Positions 45,759 to 54,706 are shown, counted from the first letter of the stretch. The stretch is DNA of 64,000 bases from Phyllobacterium myrsinacearum (GCF_014138285.1 NZ_JACGXN010000016.1:1-64000); one strand, 5' to 3'. The notes: generated by a model from the letters alone, not told the origin. Numbers and translations: made by a program.

Positions 45759-47017
45759 TGCTGTTCCTGCATAAAGGCCAAAAGACAGTCCTGTCTGATC
45801 TGCACCGCTTCCGGGTGATCGTGGCCGGCCGTCGTTGGGGCAAGACACAGGTTAGCCGCGTCGCACTGATCAAGGCCGCTACGTCCAAGAAGAAGCAGCT
45901 CGTCTGGTATGTAGCGCCAACCTACTCAATGGCGCGCGGCATTCTCTGGGACGAATTGAAAAATTCAATTCCGCGCGCCCTTATCAAGAAGAACGGCATC
46001 AACGAAACACGCATGACCATTCGCCTGGTCAATGGCAGCCGTATCGAACTGAAAGGTGCCGATAAGCCCGACTCGCTACGCGGTGTCGGTATTCACTTCC
46101 TTGTCATCGACGAAGCCCAGGACATCCGCAAGGAGACCTGGTTCGAGGTTCTGCGTCCGACGCTCTCGACAACAGGCGGCCGAGTGCTGTTCATCGGCAC
46201 GCCAAAGGCATTCAACTGGCTCTACGATCTCTATGTTGAGGGCCAGCGCGGAGACGTTTATCTTGATGAACGCGGACGCAAGGTCGTCAATGATTGGAAG
46301 TCGTGGCAGTTCCGCACCTCGATGTCGCCATTTATTCCGCCGAGCGAAATCCGCTCTGCAAGAAAGGATCTAGATCCGCGCACGTTCCGCCAGGAATACG
46401 AAGCCTCGTTCGAGACCATGTCCGGCCGAGTCTACTACGCCTTCGACCGCCGTGTTCATACAGGTGACTATCCATTCAATGACAAGCTGCCCGTCGTCAT
46501 TGGTCTCGACTTCAACATCAATCCGATGTCGGCCATCATCATGCAGGAGCAGCCCAACGGCGAGATCTGGGTTGTCGATGAGGCCATTATGATGGGCTCC
46601 AATACGCAGGAAGTCTCCGACGAGATGGCAAAGCGGTTCTATCGCAATATGAACCAGGTCACATTCTTTCCGGATCCGGCCGGCGCATCCCGTAATCACG
46701 ACCGAGGCGAGTCCTCAATCGAGATCCTTCGAGATGCCGGCTTTAAGAAGATTTTGTTCAAGCGAAAACATCCGTTGGTTGCTGATCGCGTAAACTCGGT
46801 CAATCGTCTGCTTCTGTCGGCTGACGGCCAGAACCGTCTCAAGGTAAACCGCAACTGCAAGGGTCTCATCGATAGTCTTGAGCAGACAGTCTATAAGGAA
46901 GGCTCGCGCGACGTGGACAAGTCGGCCGGTGTTGAACATGCCACTGATGCTCTCGGCTACTATTCGGATTTCCGCCATCCCGTTGTCGTCAAGCGGGTTC
47001 ACGGCGCATCTTATTAA
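45758..47017 (+). CDS. terL: terminase large subunit
   Basis: 419 residues. ATPase: VAGRRWGKTQVSR (Walker A, residues 24-36), FLVIDEAQDI (Walker B, about 118) and the coupling VLFIGTPKAFN. RNase H-fold nuclease: IGLDFNINPMSAI, PDPAGASRNHD and VEHATDALGY acidic residues. It drives DNA into the prohead and cuts it. Confidence 0.97.
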   Translation: MLFLHKGQKTVLSDLHRFRVIVAGRRWGKTQVSRVALIKAATSKKKQLVWYVAPTYSMARGILWDELKNSIPRALIKKNGINETRMTIRLVNGSRIELKGADKPDSLRGVGIHFLVIDEAQDIRKETWFEVLRPTLSTTGGRVLFIGTPKAFNWLYDLYVEGQRGDVYLDERGRKVVNDWKSWQFRTSMSPFIPPSEIRSARKDLDPRTFRQEYEASFETMSGRVYYAFDRRVHTGDYPFNDKLPVVIGLDFNINPMSAIIMQEQPNGEIWVVDEAIMMGSNTQEVSDEMAKRFYRNMNQVTFFPDPAGASRNHDRGESSIEILRDAGFKKILFKRKHPLVADRVNSVNRLLLSADGQNRLKVNRNCKGLIDSLEQTVYKEGSRDVDKSAGVEHATDALGYYSDFRHPVVVKRVHGASY

Positions 47018-47023
47018 GCTTGA

Positions 47024-47047
47024 TAGTAAATCAATATTGATTTACTA
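47024..47047. promoter_or_regulatory. palindrome A, copy 16 (perfect)
   Basis: 24-bp perfect palindrome centred on AATATT, arms TAGTAAATCA/TGATTTACTA, followed by TTTT. It can be read as operator or hairpin. Confidence 0.75.
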
Positions 47048-47074
47048 TTTTGGCAATAGTTCAATGAAGGTTCT

Positions 47075-48643
47075 GTGGCAGCGATGAGTATTTCGAAAAA
47101 TGATGACCCTTTGCGCACGTTCTATGAGCGCAGGCATCCCGAATACCATCGCCTTGCCCCCGTATGGCGCTTTCTACAAGCGACCTATGATGGCGGCCGC
47201 GCTTGGTTTGCCGACAATATCTTCAAGTTCCACAAAGAAGGTCAGCAGGAGTTTAACGATCGCCTCAATCGCGCTTACCGCTTCAATCACACACGCGAGA
47301 CCGTCGATCTTGTGCAGAAGTATCTGTTCAAGGCTCCCGTATCACGCAGCGAAGACGCCCCACAGGTCGTAAAGGACTTCTGGGAAAACTCGACGCTTTC
47401 AAACCTGAATATCGACTCTCTAATGCGCATGTCCACTGCCTCCAACTCAGTGAAGGGCAGGGCGGCCATTTTCGTGGACAACAATATGCGAGAAGGCGGC
47501 ATGACAATCGCCGAGGCGCGCGCGGCCGGTATTCGCATCTATGCCTATCTCATCACGGCAACCGATCTGCTTGATTATGCCTGGGATGAAGAGGGTGATG
47601 GTGGACTGCTTTGGGTGAAGGTGCGCGAGTTCGTGCGCGACGACAAGGATCCGATTGCTTCGTGTGGTGATATCATCGAACGCGTTCGGCTCTGGACGCG
47701 CAAGGAATGGATCCTTTTTGAGGAGGTTGAGTCCGAAGTCGATCCTCTCAAACGCTCCAAGAAGAAGCAGAAAGTCATTCGTGAGATCGACCGCGGCGAG
47801 CACAATCTCGACGTGGTGCCTTGCGTCTTCGTTGATCACAATGTTGGCGATGCACCTTACGCAGTTCCGGGTCTCATCGATGATATCGGATATCTTGACC
47901 GCGCCGTTGCCAATTACCTTTCCAATCTTGATGCGATCATCCAGGACCAGACATTCTCCCAACTCGCCATGCCGGCTCAAGCAGTCATGCCAGGCGATGA
48001 CGAATACGATGCCGTTCTATCGATGGGCACCAAGCGCGTCTTCCTGTTCGACGGCGCAGGCGGCAAACCTGAATACCTTTCTCCGGATCCAAAGCAGGCA
48101 CAGATCATCCTGACGGTGATCGAAAAGATCATCAATGAAATCTACCACACTGTCGGGCTCGCCGGCGAGCGCACCAAGCAGGACAACGCGGTCGGCATCG
48201 ACAACTCGTCCGGTGTCGCTAAGGCTTACGATTTCGAGCGGGTGAACTCGCTACTCCTGTCCAAAGCGCAAAGCTGCGAGAACGCAGAAAACAAGCTTGT
48301 TCAGCTGGTCTGCAAGTGGGCGAACATCGCAATCCCAACAGACAAGCTCGTTCAGTATCCACTGACCTTCGACGTGATGCGCTTGGCTGACGAACTGTCG
48401 GTCGGCGAAGCGCTCGGCAAGCTGGCTGCTCCGAATGAAGTGCGCCGCGAGCAGATGCGTCAGATCGTCGACAAGCTTTTTCCTCGCCTCAAGAAAGACC
48501 TTCGCGAAGCAATGGAGAAAGACATCAAAACGTGGCTGGAGGGCGAAGATCTCGTTCTCAATCCACCATCAAGTTTCGGAAGCAAACCTGCAACGTCCCG
48601 ATCCCGTCAAGGCTCGGTCACAGCAAAAACGCCAACGAAATAA
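47075..48643 (+). CDS. portal protein (DUF4055 type)
   Basis: 522 residues. GTG at 47075 fits a GAAGG box; ATG at 47084 is possible. The pattern RFNHTRETVDLVQKYLFKAP and HTVGLAGERTKQDNAVG is that of DUF4055 portal proteins. It forms the dodecameric ring at the capsid vertex. Position after terL supports the call. The Ser/Lys-rich C-terminus is typical. Confidence 0.9.
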   Translation: MAAMSISKNDDPLRTFYERRHPEYHRLAPVWRFLQATYDGGRAWFADNIFKFHKEGQQEFNDRLNRAYRFNHTRETVDLVQKYLFKAPVSRSEDAPQVVKDFWENSTLSNLNIDSLMRMSTASNSVKGRAAIFVDNNMREGGMTIAEARAAGIRIYAYLITATDLLDYAWDEEGDGGLLWVKVREFVRDDKDPIASCGDIIERVRLWTRKEWILFEEVESEVDPLKRSKKKQKVIREIDRGEHNLDVVPCVFVDHNVGDAPYAVPGLIDDIGYLDRAVANYLSNLDAIIQDQTFSQLAMPAQAVMPGDDEYDAVLSMGTKRVFLFDGAGGKPEYLSPDPKQAQIILTVIEKIINEIYHTVGLAGERTKQDNAVGIDNSSGVAKAYDFERVNSLLLSKAQSCENAENKLVQLVCKWANIAIPTDKLVQYPLTFDVMRLADELSVGEALGKLAAPNEVRREQMRQIVDKLFPRLKKDLREAMEKDIKTWLEGEDLVLNPPSSFGSKPATSRSRQGSVTAKTPTK

Positions 48644-48667
48644 CGGGAGCATCCGCTCCGCCGAAAC

Positions 48668-48712
48668 GACCGAGATACTGGTCAAAACTGAAGATAGGCC
48701 GAGATACTGGCC
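48668..48712 (+). repeat. twin hairpins with identical loops before the scaffold gene
   Basis: GACC-GAGATACT-GGTC (48668-48683) and GGCC-GAGATACT-GGCC (48697-48712). The loops are identical and the stems differ by a compensating pair. The scaffold ribosome-binding site AAAGGAGA follows immediately; another hairpin GGAGC-ATCC-GCTCC lies at about 48646. Confidence 0.65.
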
Positions 48713-48725
48713 AAAGGAGAACTGA

Positions 48726-49673
48726 ATGACTACTCGTATGCCTGCATCTGTTGGTGCATCTGCTGCCCGCATTTTCGCATCCTCGCTTGGACCACGCATT
48801 GCGCTTGCCCCTGAGAACGAAGATGGCGGTGGTCAGACCCCTGAAGAGATCGCCGCGGCTACCGCCGCCGCTGCTGCTGCGACCGCCGAAGCGCTGGCTG
48901 CAGAAGAGGCTGAGACTGCACGTCTCGCCGATGAAGCTGAAGCTGAAGCTGCCCGCCTCGCAGAAGAAGAAAAGAACCTTACAGAGACTGAAAAGGCCAA
49001 CAAGAAGCTACTGCGCGAAACCATGGCGCGCAAGGCCAAGATCACCGAACTGGAAGCACTCCTCGAAACTAGCAGCAAGGAGCTGAAGAAGTTCGAGGGT
49101 ATCGATCTTACCGAAGTCCAGAAGCTTCTGAAGGAGAAGACTGAGCGAGAACGGAGCGAAGCTGAGCAACGCGGCGAATTTGAACGCGTCAAAGCCATGA
49201 TGATCGAAGAGGCCAAGAAAGATAAGGATGCGCTGCAGGCGACGATTGACGAACTGCGCGGCCAGATCGGCACTTCGGCAAAGACGATTGACGCCCTGAC
49301 TATCGGCAATGAATTTGCCACCTCGACTTTCATTCGAGAGGATCTTGTGCTCACTCCAGTCAAGGCTCGCCAGCTCTATGGTGCGCACTTTGAATTGAAG
49401 GACGGCACAATCGTTGCCTACGACAAGCCCGCTGGCGCAGAGGCACGCACGCCTTTGACTGGAGCCGATGGCAAGCAGCTTGGGTTCAACGAAGCGATGA
49501 AGAAGATTATCGACGGAGATCCGGATCGCGAATCTCTGGTCAAGGTCAAGACCAATCCGGGTGCCGCTTCGCGGACCACGAACAGTCAAACCAAGACCAA
49601 TCAGGATCTCGGACTGTCCGGCCGGAGCATCATCGTCAATGCTTTGAACAAGCGAAACAGTAACGGCAAATAA
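48726..49673 (+). CDS. capsid scaffold protein
   Basis: 315 residues between portal and capsid genes. Ala/Glu-rich N-terminus with a long coiled coil (ATAEALAAEEAETARLADEA and on) and a more ordered C-terminus, the usual scaffold form. It guides prohead assembly and then leaves or is degraded. Twin hairpins precede its ribosome-binding site, perhaps tuning its level relative to capsid. Confidence 0.85.
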   Translation: MTTRMPASVGASAARIFASSLGPRIALAPENEDGGGQTPEEIAAATAAAAAATAEALAAEEAETARLADEAEAEAARLAEEEKNLTETEKANKKLLRETMARKAKITELEALLETSSKELKKFEGIDLTEVQKLLKEKTERERSEAEQRGEFERVKAMMIEEAKKDKDALQATIDELRGQIGTSAKTIDALTIGNEFATSTFIREDLVLTPVKARQLYGAHFELKDGTIVAYDKPAGAEARTPLTGADGKQLGFNEAMKKIIDGDPDRESLVKVKTNPGAASRTTNSQTKTNQDLGLSGRSIIVNALNKRNSNGK

Positions 49674-49697
49674 AAAAGTCAATGATTTTTGACTTTT
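49671..49697 (+). terminator. AT-rich terminator, palindrome A variant (copy 17)
   Basis: AAAAGTCAA-TGATTT-TTGACTTTT after the scaffold stop. A weak stem with U-tract; should stop part of the upstream transcription before the capsid gene. Confidence 0.6.
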
Positions 49698-49778
49698 CTC
49701 CTTGTGAGCGTGGACTCGGTGAGTTACCATAATAGTCAGTCAATATTGACTTACTATTTCACCGGCGCTCACAAGGAG
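49698..49778 (+). promoter_or_regulatory. capsid leader: SD-masking inverted repeat
   Basis: CTCCTTGTGAGCG (49698-49710) is the exact complement of CGCTCACAAGGAG (49766-49778), which holds the capsid AAGGAG. A promoter (CATAAT 49728-49733 plus palindrome A) lies between the arms. Confidence 0.8.
49733..49756. promoter_or_regulatory. palindrome A, copy 18, capsid promoter
   Basis: Core GTCAATATTGAC; -10-like CATAAT abuts it, placing the transcription start near 49740. Confidence 0.7.
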
Positions 49779-49784
49779 TAGACT

Positions 49785-50684
49785 ATGCCGCTTTTGGTTG
49801 AAGAAGCCGCTAAACTGTCCCAGGAGGACATGGAACGCGGTATTATCGAGGAGATCATCGATCGCGATGAACTCTTCGCCCTCATGCCGTTCCTCCACGT
49901 GAACGACAAGGTTTACACTTACAATCGCGAGAAGGAACTCAGCTCGGCTACGTTCCTTGATCCTTACGAGGATTTCACGGAAGGCGCTGCAACGTTCGAT
50001 CCAGTATCGACTCGTCTGCGCGTTCTCGGCGGCGACATTCTTATGGACAAGTTCACCACGACTGTTCAGTCTGGTATCAATGACCAGATCGGCATTCAGC
50101 TTCAGTTGAAGGCCAAGTCGATCAACCGCGTATTCCGCAATGCTATCGTCAATGGCGACAGCGACGTGAACGCAAAGTCCTTTGACGGCATCAAGAAGCT
50201 GACACCTGCTTCCCAGACCCTTGTGGCTGGTGCAAACGGTGCTGCTGTTTCTCCGGAAATGCTGGACGAACTGAAGGACGCCGTGAAATATGGCGCCGAC
50301 GTTCTGATGATGAAGCAGGCCACTTGGCGTGCAATCCGCGCAATCCTGCGTGGTATGCCTGGCAACGCCGCTGACTCTATCACCATCAAGGATTTCGGCA
50401 CCGTGAAGGCGTATGATGGCACACCTGTCATCATCAACGACTTCCTGACGGATAACGAAGTCCAGGGAACTGCCAACGAAACTTGCTCGATCTACGCACT
50501 GCGTCTGAACGAGACCGATGGTTTCCACGGCATCTACGGCGGTCCTACCGCCGGCGTGCAGTTCGAGGACATCGGCACGCACGCTACGAAGGACGCTCAC
50601 AAGTGGCGCCTGAAGTGGTATGCCGGCACCGCACTCAAGGCCACTCACTCCGTTGCACGCCTCAAGGGCATCCTCAACATCTAA
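49785..50684 (+). CDS. major capsid protein (HK97 fold)
   Basis: 299 residues, right after the scaffold gene. The mix of an N-terminal helix (MPLLVEEAAKLSQEDMERGI), E-loop-like region (NREKELSSATFLDPYEDF) and a P-domain spine helix (NDQIGIQLQLKAKSINRVF) fits the HK97 fold. Own promoter, masked ribosome-binding site in read-through RNA, and a terminator after it: the pattern of a highly expressed gene. Confidence 0.92.
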   Translation: MPLLVEEAAKLSQEDMERGIIEEIIDRDELFALMPFLHVNDKVYTYNREKELSSATFLDPYEDFTEGAATFDPVSTRLRVLGGDILMDKFTTTVQSGINDQIGIQLQLKAKSINRVFRNAIVNGDSDVNAKSFDGIKKLTPASQTLVAGANGAAVSPEMLDELKDAVKYGADVLMMKQATWRAIRAILRGMPGNAADSITIKDFGTVKAYDGTPVIINDFLTDNEVQGTANETCSIYALRLNETDGFHGIYGGPTAGVQFEDIGTHATKDAHKWRLKWYAGTALKATHSVARLKGILNI

Positions 50685-50692
50685 GCTTGAAT

Positions 50693-50712
50693 GTAAATCA
50701 ACATTGATTTAC
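50693..50712. promoter_or_regulatory. palindrome A, copy 19
   Basis: GTAAATCAACATTGATTTAC between the capsid stop and its terminator. Confidence 0.65.
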
Positions 50713-50718
50713 TATCTG

Positions 50719-50746
50719 AGGGCGGGATTATTCCCGCCCTTTGTTT
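50719..50746 (+). terminator. capsid terminator
   Basis: 9-bp stem AGGGCGGGA/TCCCGCCCT, TTAT loop, TTGTTTATTT tail. Confidence 0.9.
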
Positions 50747-50761
50747 ATTTGTGAGGAACCG

Positions 50762-51013
50762 ATGCGCTCCATTGATGTGTATGGAAAAGAAAACTGCCGT
50801 TACTGCAAGGATGCGGTGACCCTGCTCGACCACTATGAGCTTCCATATGTCTACCGCGATGTCGCTGACGAGGCGAGCCGCCTTGAGGTCTTTCGGCGCA
50901 ATCCCGCCACCGCAACGTTCCCACAGATCTTCATTGGCGAAACCCTCATTGGCGGCTGCGATGACCTGGTTGCCACGCCGCTATCCCGACTCCAGCAAAT
51001 GATTGGTGAATAA
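50762..51013 (+). CDS. glutaredoxin
   Basis: 83 residues. Active site CRYC (Cys12, Cys15), then the cis-Pro TFPQIFIGE and GGCDDL glutathione-binding motif. It uses glutathione to reduce disulfides, commonly for ribonucleotide reductase. Its place in the head operon is unusual; it may keep structural Cys reduced or simply be carried there. It follows the capsid terminator. Confidence 0.9.
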   Translation: MRSIDVYGKENCRYCKDAVTLLDHYELPYVYRDVADEASRLEVFRRNPATATFPQIFIGETLIGGCDDLVATPLSRLQQMIGE

Positions 51014-51978
51014 TGAACAAGGTAAAGATTACCTCGAAGGGCTGGCACACCTATTCCAGCCACCTTTGCGGTGTGAAATTTCACGACGGTGTATCAGTTG
51101 AGCCGCTCAATGACGCCACGATCAATCGCCTGGCCGCGACAATCACGATCGTCCGGCTTGATGAAGAGGGCGTTGAGTCTCCAGCCGGCGCTGCTTATGA
51201 CCTGATTGCTGCATCTGCTGCTCGCGCGCCGGTTCTTCCAAAGCTGATGCGTCAGTCCGATGCGGAAGCGGCTGCTGAAGCCAAGCGTGATCTTCTGTCG
51301 GCCGAGAAAGCACCGCACGGCAAGATGTATTCTCACGAAGAGTTGCAGGCTGTTGTTGATGCCGAGGGCTTGAAGGGTCTTCGCGTGATTGGTGATGCCT
51401 GGGGCGTCAAGCACCGCAATATCAACGTCCTCATTCAGATGATCCTGCGCGAGCAGTCTGATTTTGTGGAGAAGCGCAAGCAGCACTTCGAACGGATCAA
51501 CGACAAAATTCAGGCTGCCATTGATGAGCAGAAGATTGCGCAGGAAGCTGCCCGTAAGAAGGCAAAGGCGGAAGCTGACGAACTTGAACAGGCTGCTTCG
51601 ATCCTGCAGGGTGCCGATCACGTGGCCAAGGAATATGCCGTCGGCGAAATTATCCTGACTGGCGAAGCTGTGATCGAGGCGGCATGGAAGCGCTCCGGCA
51701 TGTCGGCTACTGGCTGGAACAAGACCAAGAGCGACCAGATCGCCGAGTTGATCGCAAACGAGCTGAAGCTGATCGGTGTCGAAGCTGCAAAGCCTGAAGT
51801 GCCAAGCATTCCAGTTGTTCCCGTCGCGCCGGTCGAAACAGTCGATGAGCGTGCTCAATTCGATGTGTCCCGTTTGCCAGCGCTTAGCGCTCAGCTTGGC
51901 TCAATCGCGGTTCACACCAACACAATTCCGGACGCAGAGCCGGTCGTGGGTGGCAATATCGAACGCGAGGGCGAGTAA
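51013..51978 (+). CDS. head-region structural protein, 321 aa
   Basis: Not assigned to a family. Helical middle with charged coiled coil (KARKK/KAEADELEQAASILQ region) and a Pro/Val-rich C-terminus (PSIPVVPVAPVETVDER). The position just after the capsid gene suggests a head decoration or head-completion role. Confidence 0.65.
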   Translation: MNKVKITSKGWHTYSSHLCGVKFHDGVSVEPLNDATINRLAATITIVRLDEEGVESPAGAAYDLIAASAARAPVLPKLMRQSDAEAAAEAKRDLLSAEKAPHGKMYSHEELQAVVDAEGLKGLRVIGDAWGVKHRNINVLIQMILREQSDFVEKRKQHFERINDKIQAAIDEQKIAQEAARKKAKAEADELEQAASILQGADHVAKEYAVGEIILTGEAVIEAAWKRSGMSATGWNKTKSDQIAELIANELKLIGVEAAKPEVPSIPVVPVAPVETVDERAQFDVSRLPALSAQLGSIAVHTNTIPDAEPVVGGNIEREGE

Positions 51979-51981
51979 GTT

Positions 51982-52770
51982 ATGAAGCTCTACCCCGAGA
52001 ATTATGACGTGACGATCCGCGTTTCCTTTGTCGATCTCAATGGCGCAAAGATTACGCCATCTGAGGTTAGGGCCGTTCTGTTTAATGGCGAGGATGAAGT
52101 CGTAGTGAATTTCGGTTCGCTGCCGTTCGATCCTTTGGAGACGGGCAAGGATATAGTTATCCCGGCCGCGTTCAACATTCTCGGGGAGGGCGCTCTTAGC
52201 GAAGCGCGCATCCTCAAAGTGCAGCTCACAACCAATGCCGGCATCATTCGCTATTCATCCGTATATGCCATTGAGGGCGAGTTTCGTCTCGCCGTCATGG
52301 AGAATTCTTTCATGTCGATCGAAGCTGCAGAATTGTTGGCGCGCGACATTCCCAACTTGAAAGGCTGGTCTGAAGCAACCGAAGAGAGCCGCAACGCAGC
52401 TCTCATTAATGCCTTTGAACGGCTGATCCGGATCCCGATGAAATTCAAGCGCTACGAAGGTGTTGAAATGCGCCACTATGAGGAGACGGTCATTCCAACC
52501 GACGCCTGGCGTGAAATCACCAAGATCGAGTTCATGACCTTCCCGGCATCATTCCGCAAAGCGGTGCGCCAGGCTCAGATCGCAGAAGCCAACGAAATCC
52601 TTGAGAATGACGTGACCGCTTCCAAGCATCGCGCCGGCATTATCTCCGAAACCGTCGGAGAGTCGTCTGTCATGCTACGCGGTGGATTGCTCGAGCTCGG
52701 AATTGCCAAGCGTTCCAGCGAGTTCCTGAAGGGTCATATCTACTATCGTGCGAGACTGCTGCGCGGATGA
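51982..52770 (+). CDS. head-tail connector region protein, 262 aa
   Basis: The N-terminal 100 residues look beta-rich, and the helical C-terminal half (MSIEAAELLARDIPNLKGWS onward) resembles the gp6-type adaptor helical bundle. Position between capsid and tail genes supports a connector role. ATGA overlap with the next gene. Confidence 0.6.
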   Translation: MKLYPENYDVTIRVSFVDLNGAKITPSEVRAVLFNGEDEVVVNFGSLPFDPLETGKDIVIPAAFNILGEGALSEARILKVQLTTNAGIIRYSSVYAIEGEFRLAVMENSFMSIEAAELLARDIPNLKGWSEATEESRNAALINAFERLIRIPMKFKRYEGVEMRHYEETVIPTDAWREITKIEFMTFPASFRKAVRQAQIAEANEILENDVTASKHRAGIISETVGESSVMLRGGLLELGIAKRSSEFLKGHIYYRARLLRG

Positions 52771-53540
52771 TCTCTCACACTCTCTCCGCCCATGCAGATC
52801 GCCAAGCGTTAAACTATGAGCGCCTCACTGACGCTTGGCGTTCGTTGTTCTTCAATGCACTTGGTTCCTCGAGCTTTGGCTCCCCAGCACTTGTAAACTC
52901 AATCGTCCGCCAAGCTTATGACCTGGCACAAACGTTTCTGGAAGATGTCGACGAGGACAGCGAGAACCTCGTCTTCGAAATTGCAACAGAAGCGCACACA
53001 GCGACGATTGACGAAATCATGAGTGATGCGAGCGACGAGTTAACGGTCGAAGCCCTGGAGCATCTGAATCAGACAAAGAGCTATTTAATCGACAGTCTGG
53101 GTGCGCAAATTCATCGTGACATCGCTTTGCTGCGACTAACACTGCAGCGTGTCAATCTCGAGGTCTCCCTAGCCTCGCGCTCGCGCCGTTTAAGCACAGC
53201 AAACGCCCTGATGGAATATCGCATCGGAAACAAGTCGGACTTGCAGTTCATCTTCCTCGATCGCAATTCCCGCAAGTGGCAGTCATCGAAATACATCCGC
53301 GGACTTTGGCGACATACGCTCTTGTCGGTTTACAACGAAGTCGTGCTTCACACGTTGTCCGAACACGGTCTCGAGCGCGCCCAGGTCAATCACATGAATG
53401 CCGACGCCCAGTCCCACGGCATGATCATCGCGATGGGCTCGAACGCCGACATGCCGACCTATTCGGAGATCCGCGACACAATCTTCCATCCAAATTCTAA
53501 TGCAGTCCTTTCCATGGAGACGCCGAATGTATCGTCCTAA
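52767..53540 (+). CDS. structural protein of head-tail region, 257 aa
   Basis: Mostly helical, no named family. The C-terminus (QVNHMNADAQSHGMIIAMGS) recalls phage minor head proteins. Overlaps the next gene by 14 bases. Confidence 0.6.
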   Translation: MISHTLSAHADRQALNYERLTDAWRSLFFNALGSSSFGSPALVNSIVRQAYDLAQTFLEDVDEDSENLVFEIATEAHTATIDEIMSDASDELTVEALEHLNQTKSYLIDSLGAQIHRDIALLRLTLQRVNLEVSLASRSRRLSTANALMEYRIGNKSDLQFIFLDRNSRKWQSSKYIRGLWRHTLLSVYNEVVLHTLSEHGLERAQVNHMNADAQSHGMIIAMGSNADMPTYSEIRDTIFHPNSNAVLSMETPNVSS

Positions 53541-53871
53541 CCAGACCGTCAAATGGTCCAAGCGCATTGGTCGTGACGTTTACAACCGCACAAGCTTTGC
53601 CAAAGCTATCGATATCGGCTGCGCAATTGTCACCCTCCAGCGATCCTCACAGCAGACTACAGTTCGCGCTGACTCATCCGGATCGCGCGGCGCGGCTGAT
53701 GAAGTGGTCGCCAAGACCAAGATACTGGTTGGCGCGACTGCCAGGATTTCACGCGGTGATCTCTTTCTGATCAATGACGAGAACTATACCGTCATCAACC
53801 TGCATCCTCGCTTCACTGTTCACGGCAAACACGATCACACCGAAATCGACCTTGAGGCAGCAATCGCATGA
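53527..53871 (+). CDS. head-completion-type small protein, 114 aa
   Basis: Small beta-barrel-like protein (GATARISRGDLFLINDENYT, VINLHPRFTVHG), the form of stopper/head-closure proteins, and in the right place. ATGA overlap with the next gene. The family is inferred from shape and position only. Confidence 0.55.
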   Translation: MYRPNQTVKWSKRIGRDVYNRTSFAKAIDIGCAIVTLQRSSQQTTVRADSSGSRGAADEVVAKTKILVGATARISRGDLFLINDENYTVINLHPRFTVHGKHDHTEIDLEAAIA

Positions 53872-54299
53872 TTAGGATGCGCTCGACGGGCGGCAGCCAG
53901 GTAGTTGTGGAACTGCGCAATATGGGTCAGCGGGTTGTTGAGAACGCTCGCAAGACCATGCACGCCTCTGCTGGGCGTATCGTCCAGGAGGCCAAACTCA
54001 ATACGCCCGTTGATACGCACGATCTGGAACAATCCATCCGAATTGAGAAGTCCTATGGCACCGCCGGCCGACTGCAAATCGACATCGTTGCCGGCGGAGG
54101 ACACATCGACGCTTATGCGGCTGAGGTGCATGAGAACTACAACCCCGAGCACGCAGGCGAGGGCACCAAGGAAAAGATGAGACAGAACCCCGGACGGCTC
54201 ATCGGAGAGAAGTATCTCGACCGCGCCGTCGAGGACGAGGAAGGCAAGCTCAACGCCAGAATAATTGGCGCAATTTCAAAGGTGACGACGAAGCTATGA
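53868..54299 (+). CDS. HK97 gp10-like tail component
   Basis: 143 residues. RKTMHASAGRIVQEAKLNTP followed by VDTHDLEQSI and YAAEVHENYNPEHAGEGTKE is the gp10-like pattern of tail-completion proteins. It sits between the head-closure protein and the tail terminator, the usual order. Confidence 0.8.
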   Translation: MIRMRSTGGSQVVVELRNMGQRVVENARKTMHASAGRIVQEAKLNTPVDTHDLEQSIRIEKSYGTAGRLQIDIVAGGGHIDAYAAEVHENYNPEHAGEGTKEKMRQNPGRLIGEKYLDRAVEDEEGKLNARIIGAISKVTTKL

Positions 54300-54706
54300 T
54301 TTGGGACATTCTTATTGCGAAGATCGAAGCGGCCGGCCTTGCAGCGGCCGGCAACGACATGTTCATCAATGACTTTCCAGCCGAAGTGGATACCGGTGTC
54401 ATGTTGAAATCGCCACTTGCTGGAATTGCTATCGATCCCAACCTGCCAGGCTACTATACGCCAAACCTTCAGATTATTGTTCGCCACAAGGATCCCGTTG
54501 AGGGTGAGAAGCTCGCGGCTAAGCTTAACCACATTCTCTATGTTGAAGCACCAGAGAGATATGAGCAGACTGCCGAGCGCGGTGCGGTTCAGATCAACAT
54601 CTTCCGGGCCCGGAGTTTGCCGATCCGGTATCCACGTCAAGAGGGCGGATCGATCGAATGGTCGCTCAACTACAGCACATCCTTCACCATTCAGGCTCGC
54701 TCATAA
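54296..54706 (+). CDS. tail terminator protein
   Basis: 136 residues, directly before the tail tube gene. The alpha/beta pattern (LQIIVRHKDPVEGEKLAAKL, then FRARSLPIRYP and SLNYSTSFTIQA) fits lambda gpU-type/minor-capsid tail terminators that cap the tube. ATGA overlap upstream. Confidence 0.75.
   Translation: MIWDILIAKIEAAGLAAAGNDMFINDFPAEVDTGVMLKSPLAGIAIDPNLPGYYTPNLQIIVRHKDPVEGEKLAAKLNHILYVEAPERYEQTAERGAVQINIFRARSLPIRYPRQEGGSIEWSLNYSTSFTIQARS

Noticed and set aside
49671-49697. Counting AAAAGTCAA-TTGACTTTT as an ordinary palindrome A promoter
   Set aside because: It lacks a -10 box and ends in a U-tract right after a stop codon; it is better read as a terminator.
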